Positions 60,220 to 64,000 of a DNA stretch of 64,000 bases are shown in pieces; position 1 is the first letter of the stretch, and each line of letters opens with the position of its first letter. The position numbers were made by a program, and so were the translations under genes. The DNA is from Corticium candelabrum (Eukaryota > Porifera > Homoscleromorpha > Homosclerophorida > Plakinidae): the NCBI RefSeq assembly GCF_963422355.1, contig NC_085088.1:7096485-7160484 (forward strand), written 5' to 3'. Below the pieces are notes generated by a model. It made no database searches. It was not told where the DNA came from and worked only from the letters and a program-made list of their open reading frames with translations.

Positions 60220-60920
60220 CAGGCCTCGAGTAAAGTCCCATCCCCACCTTTGGTCCAGGTCCTAAGATTTTCATACCTTTTTGTTCTTTAATTGGTGCTA
60301 ATTGGCGCTTTCTATATAGACTAGCTTCTTTAATTGCCTACGCATTTGGCAACGTGTTCTAGGCAGCTATGCCCAAGAGATATCGTAGCTTCACTGTTGA
60401 ACACAAGATCAGCGTTGTTGAATGGCATCGAGGCAATGGCTCGGTGGTGTCAAAAACCGCCAACCAATTTAGCATTGACAGGAAGTGTGTGGGGACGGGA
60501 ATGCAAAATAGGAGGAACTAAAGCGACATGAAGCAACTCCAAAAAGAAAGAAAGCAAGAAAGATGCACGACGGACGTGAACCATTAAGTGTACAGCTTAT
60601 GACCAGGTGTTTGAATTTTTGCAAGAGAGGCAAAACTTTGGCCTGGCAGTTTCTAGCGTCACACTGATAGACGAAGCAAAGCTAGTTGCTGCAGAACTAA
60701 ACATTGTAGGCTTTAAAGCAAGCAATGGATGGCTTGTCAGGTGGAAGCAATGCTTTAACGTAGGACTACGGCGCAAAATGAATGAATCTCAAGCCCTTCC
60801 GAAGCATTATCAAGATGACCTCAGATTTTGCCGACAAATTATCTGGTTGCGTGAGACACATGTCAGGTGGTTAATTACTTGTCAATTGATTAAGTTAATT
60901 ACTTCTACCAATTAACACCT
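60220..60920 (+). mobile_element. pogo/Tigger-like fragment, second family
   Basis: Begins CAGGCCTCGAGTAAAGTCCC, a plausible element terminus, and encodes the two DNA-binding helix-turn-helix domains of a pogo-type transposase with frame breaks. It has no DDE domain. The same terminal sequence occurs again in the same orientation at 60929. Confidence 0.7.
60370..60870 (+). pseudogene. pogo-like transposase N-terminal half, frameshifted
   Basis: From the ATG at 60370 the frame reads MPKRYRSFTVEHKISVVEWH and SKTANQFSIDRKCV (CENP-B N-terminal type), then breaks. The frame at 60607-60870 gives NIVGFKASNGWLVRWKQCF and NVGLRRKMNESQALP, the Tc5/CENP-B second DNA-binding domain. The catalytic part is absent. 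Confidence 0.82.
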
Positions 60921-61109
60921 CCAGGTGTCAGGTTTTGAGTAAAGTCCCATCCCCTAGTTTACCTTTGATGCTAGCCAACCATGGGGGTGAGGTATTATTC
61001 GCGTCAGTACAGTAATAAAGACTCAGATTTGTCTAATTAAATGGTTTTAGTCTTTTAATGGAATAATGATGCTGTCCTGAGTGTTCAATTGATGTCTTTG
61101 TATTCTGCA

Positions 61110-61984
61110 GCCACATATGCACATAATGAACGACCTCAAAAGTGCAAACGCAAGCCGACATCTTATCCAACAGATTGTGGTGCTGTATGTTGTGTCGTTC
61201 TTTTCTGGCAGTTGTGGAGTCAACCTTTTGTTGAATGTTGGCTGGCACCTTCAGTGCAAGATAGGAAGATAGGATAAGAGCTATAAATGATGCCTGCCCT
61301 ACTGTTCTAATACGTTCTTCATATTTCCTCTTCTTTTAGCAAGAGCTAATGGCATTAGATTTATATCAACAAGCATTAATATTAAAATTCTGACGTCAAA
61401 AAATGTTTTTGGAAATCTTCCTCCCAAAACCACAGGCAGAAATGTTGTCTTGCTTCATCTTTTCTTTTGTTACATCATTGCGGTAATATCTCTCCACTTA
61501 GTAGTTGAAGAACCAGTTCAATCTCAACATCATGGCAAACTTTGGTTAATTAACATGGCAGCAAAGGGGTCTCTTACTTCATTATGTCTACTTGTGGAAA
61601 ATCCACCAGTTGGACATGACATTGAATGATCAATTGTGAATGATTTAACATGGACATTGGTCAGTCTGACGAAGAAGGTGCCACCCATCGTGAAGGCAGA
61701 GAGCATCTTGGAACTCCGATTTGTGTTAATGAGAAATGGTATTCGTCCAAGGCAAGAACTGTTAGCCAAGTGGACGTGCCTTTTTCTTTAGTTGTAGTGC
61801 ACGCTTCAGATCTGACGTAATTTCAGTTTCAACTTGTTCAGCATTTGTCTTATTTGTATACTGTCTGTTGTTTTAGATTAGATTTGATATAATTCTGTTG
61901 CTGTGAGTCATTTCCAAGGTGTAAATGTTGCTGCAGTTTGAGATTACACAGAGACTTCCTGGGATTTAACATATTCATCTCTTA
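61110..61984 (-). pseudogene. C-terminal zinc-binding and nuclease-like part of the RT element
   Basis: After the nested insert the minus strand reads EYVKSQEVSV, then KEKGTSTWLTVLALDEYHFS, FTIDHSMSCPTGGFSTSRHN, RFPKTFFDVRI and TTICWIRCRLAFALLRSFIM, in several frames. The order (Cys/His cluster, R-H-N-E, then F-F-D-V-R) is like the C-terminal endonuclease-type region of the other RT family at 10269-14812, suggesting a similar domain. Confidence 0.75.
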
Positions 61985-62661
61985 GGGGCTGTCCGTAAAT
62001 AACGATAGTTTTTTACTCTGTAATTTTCTAAAGTTTCCCAGACCCACCACCCACCGTCCTGCTTTGTGCTACATAAAATATTGAAGACACATGTACCAGT
62101 ATGCTTCATTTGGACTTTCAGAGCCAGCATCTGCTACAACTGTGTTTTTGCTTCGTTCCTTCCCAGTCTTCGTAAACCAAGCAGCCAATCGTCATTTTCT
62201 CTCTTGATTGTATGCGATCAGCTCTCTGCAACAGCTGAGCTCTCGCTTCCACGTCCTTTGAATAAGTTACAGTCCACTTTTGCTGTGCTTCCGTGAAAAA
62301 GGAAGTCCTGTCGCTAGATTTATGCAGTGTCCAAAGTGCTTTAATAACTGCATAATATCCATGTTTTATCAGGTTCGTCCAACCATCTAAAGAAATGTCC
62401 CTTGCGAAGAAGAGTTCCAAACAACGTCGCCTATATACAGCCATTTTCTTGACATGTGATTAACATGTGGTTGACACTTGGTTAGCTATATGCGCAAACT
62501 GTGTCTGTCAGTAGGAGTTGTTTTAACTGGACACATACACTCAATACAAAGTGTGTCAAGAGACGTCATTGATATTTTTTACTTTGAAAACTTCAGAGAC
62601 TCATCACTCACAAACGTAAAGTTTACGGAGTGAAAAACTACCGCTATTTACGGACAGCCCC
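61985..62661. mobile_element. Nested DNA transposon with GGGGCTGTCC ends
   Basis: The left end GGGGCTGTCCGTAAATAACG and the right end in reverse complement GGGGCTGTCCGTAAATAGCG agree over about 39 bases with four mismatches. Flanks are TTA on the left and ATA on the right, compatible with a 2-3 base duplication. Ends of this kind occur in Harbinger/ISL2EU-type elements, but that assignment is tentative. It interrupts the RT element. Confidence 0.85.
62118..62444 (-). CDS. 108-codon ORF inside the nested transposon
   Basis: Begins MAVYRRRCLELFFARDISLD, followed by GWTNLIKHGYYAVIKALW, and ends KQKHSCSRCWL. It occupies half of the element. I do not recognise it: no DDE motif and no clear zinc finger beyond the final CSRC. 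It may be a fragment of the element's second protein or a chance frame. Confidence 0.35.
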   Translation of the reverse strand: MAVYRRRCLELFFARDISLDGWTNLIKHGYYAVIKALWTLHKSSDRTSFFTEAQQKWTVTYSKDVEARAQLLQRADRIQSREKMTIGCLVYEDWEGTKQKHSCSRCWL

Positions 62662-62693
62662 ATAGAGAAGTTGGATCAGTTATTCCCAAACCA

Positions 62694-63500
62694 CTAAGAC
62701 AGTCTGGAAGAGCAGACTTTTCTCCATGATTTTCTGGGTGAAAGACGGCCAGTCAGAGCTAGAATAAGTTTAGATTGAATTGCTGACTCCAAAGGTTGTA
62801 CAAAGTCTGATAGACATTCATTGCACCTAGCCACATAGGTCCATCTGCCAATAACTGCATGAATAAGAGCTGAATATGCAGCCTGATGTTGTGATTGAGC
62901 AAAGAAAGAGGGCGTCTCAATTTCTTTTGTCCAATCCTTGACCTTGTTAGTCAAGAAATTATCACGAAAGCTCTGATTACCTCTGATTACCAATTTTAGC
63001 TCCAAGATAATGGTGTCCCTCTGTTGTGATATTGATGTTGGTGTTGATGAAAGTAGACTTGGCTCTTTCAAAACATACTGGTTTCACTAATAGCCAACTT
63101 TTAGCACCATAGGATGATATCAATATTTAGGCCCAATTGTTGTAAGCCATTTCCACCATTCTCTAGTTGAGTCTATTTTTCCAGCACAGGCAGCGTCATC
63201 TGCGTACCAAACTTGGCAAGTGTCATTAGTGTTCGTCTTTTTATCAATGGCACAATGGCTAAGACGTACATTGCCATTGCTAAAGGGTCTTCTTGAGTGG
63301 TATTTCTGTCATAGTAAACATTCACTTCCTACAAACAAGCAAGATGGTTTCCGATAACCATTCACAAGAGCAGGGTAAATTTCTGAACAGGTCTTGGATA
63401 GCTTTCTTAAAATTTTATGTATCATTTTGCATACTTTCATAGGTCTAACTCCAAGGGTTTTATTTAGTGGAATAAGGCGACAGGCAAATAACGCAGTAAC
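62694..63500 (-). pseudogene. Reverse transcriptase domain and linker
   Basis: Blocks from 5' to 3' on the minus strand: TLGVRPMKVCKMIHKIL, EIYPALVNGYRKPSCLF, TQEDPLAMAMYVLA, then the catalytic QVWYADDAACAGKIDS and REWWKWLTTIGPKY, ITTEG, and finally WTKEIETPSFFAQSQHQAAY and FVQPLESAIQSKLILALTGR in a 125-codon frame. The Asp-Asp pair is intact but the frame is broken at least three times. About 60 residues seem missing before the VNGYRKP block. Confidence 0.8.
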
Positions 63501-64000
63501 ATCATTTGGATCTACATATTTGCCAAAGATGCCAAAGCATTACATCAAGCTTTGGAGGAGCCATGAAATGCTGTACATAGACGTTAGATGTTTCCGATTT
63601 GTGGCATCCACACTGGAAGGACCTGCAGAACCTCTTGAGTAGACGATCAAAGCCATCAAAGATGATAGGGTGAATGAAGTCTGCTTTGTGACCTGAATCC
63701 ACAAGTTGAAGCACTTGGATGCTTTTCAATCAGTATATCTCGAACTGTTTTAACTTTTTTTGAATTGGTTATGCTTTGATCGAGGCAACAAACCAGTGTT
63801 TGTCTGGTCTGACAGTAATCGATAAGCTGCTGTTATGTTGCCTTTCTTATAAGATTAGCAAATTGCTTAGACATGTCTTTTGTATTTGATGAACTTTTTC
63901 TATTGGGACATGGTAATTGTTGTTGAATGGTTCAAGCTTTCTGCAAAATCAATGTTTCCTTTATGCCTAGCATCTAAGCAACGAGAAAGACATGTTGAGA
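63501..64000. other. No recognised gene
   Basis: Probably upstream remains of the RT element; an open minus-strand frame at 63502-63729 does not match RT. Confidence 0.4.

Larger units (their letters stand above)
61100..63500 (-). mobile_element. Decayed RT element, second family, split by nested insert
   Basis: Reading the minus strand from 63500 down: an RT domain, the linker region (62694-63071), then, beyond a nested element at 61985-62661, the C-terminal zinc-binding/RHNE and FFDVR region ending near 61110. Frame breaks occur throughout. No poly-A or target duplication was identified. The 5' region is missing; a related N-terminal part lies at 24721-25400. I infer a non-LTR element from the lack of LTRs and of an integrase. 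Confidence 0.72.

Overview
The window is animal nuclear DNA, AT-leaning but not depleted in CpG. It holds short intron-bearing genes, long GT/CA microsatellites and a dense layer of decayed transposons. The gene families (an asteroid-type nuclease, roadblock dynein light chain, TAMM41, an ECI2-type acyl-CoA-binding domain), the compact introns and the style of the reverse transcriptases suggest an invertebrate, perhaps an early-branching one such as a sponge. The taxon is an inference; no marker gene settles it.

Layout. 1-4950: no recognised gene; several inverted-repeat elements and short tandem repeats. 5204-7171 (-): intronless asteroid homolog ASTE1, copy 1. 8176-15012: a hAT remnant, an inverted-repeat element carrying a broken MADF-like exon, and two copies of an R2/NeSL/CRE-like reverse transcriptase element abutting microsatellites. 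15013-22250: dispersed repeats, microsatellites and a broken duplicate of the 3' half of an acyl-CoA-binding protein (ACBP) gene, itself carrying a clean TA-flanked transposon. 22589-24421 (-): ASTE1 copy 2. 24721-26588: 5' part of a second reverse transcriptase family, then a large foldback element. 27268-31556: a decayed Ty3/Gypsy element.

34307-41150 is the conserved gene cluster, all on the minus strand: a three-exon stand-alone ACBP with a possible mitochondrial leader, a five-exon roadblock dynein light chain (DYNLRB) and single-exon TAMM41. TAMM41 stands head to head, 66 bases apart, with a plus-strand gene of at least 22 exons (41217-55189) encoding an acidic, coiled-coil-like protein I do not recognise. 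That gene contains a tandem array of acidic micro-exons, and its introns hold two MITEs with long terminal inverted repeats.

55295-64000 is again transposon-rich: a palindromic element, a Tigger/pogo deletion derivative with both ends, a 3 kb inverted-repeat element, a second pogo fragment, and a decayed reverse transcriptase element (61100-63500, -) split by a nested element with GGGGCTGTCC ends.

The most informative point is that several insertions sit in sequence present twice in the window, so the second copy acts as the unoccupied site. I see no evidence of a new defence or metabolic system. The novelty candidates are the unnamed multi-exon gene, the micro-exon array, the paired ASTE1 genes, and the families of elements.
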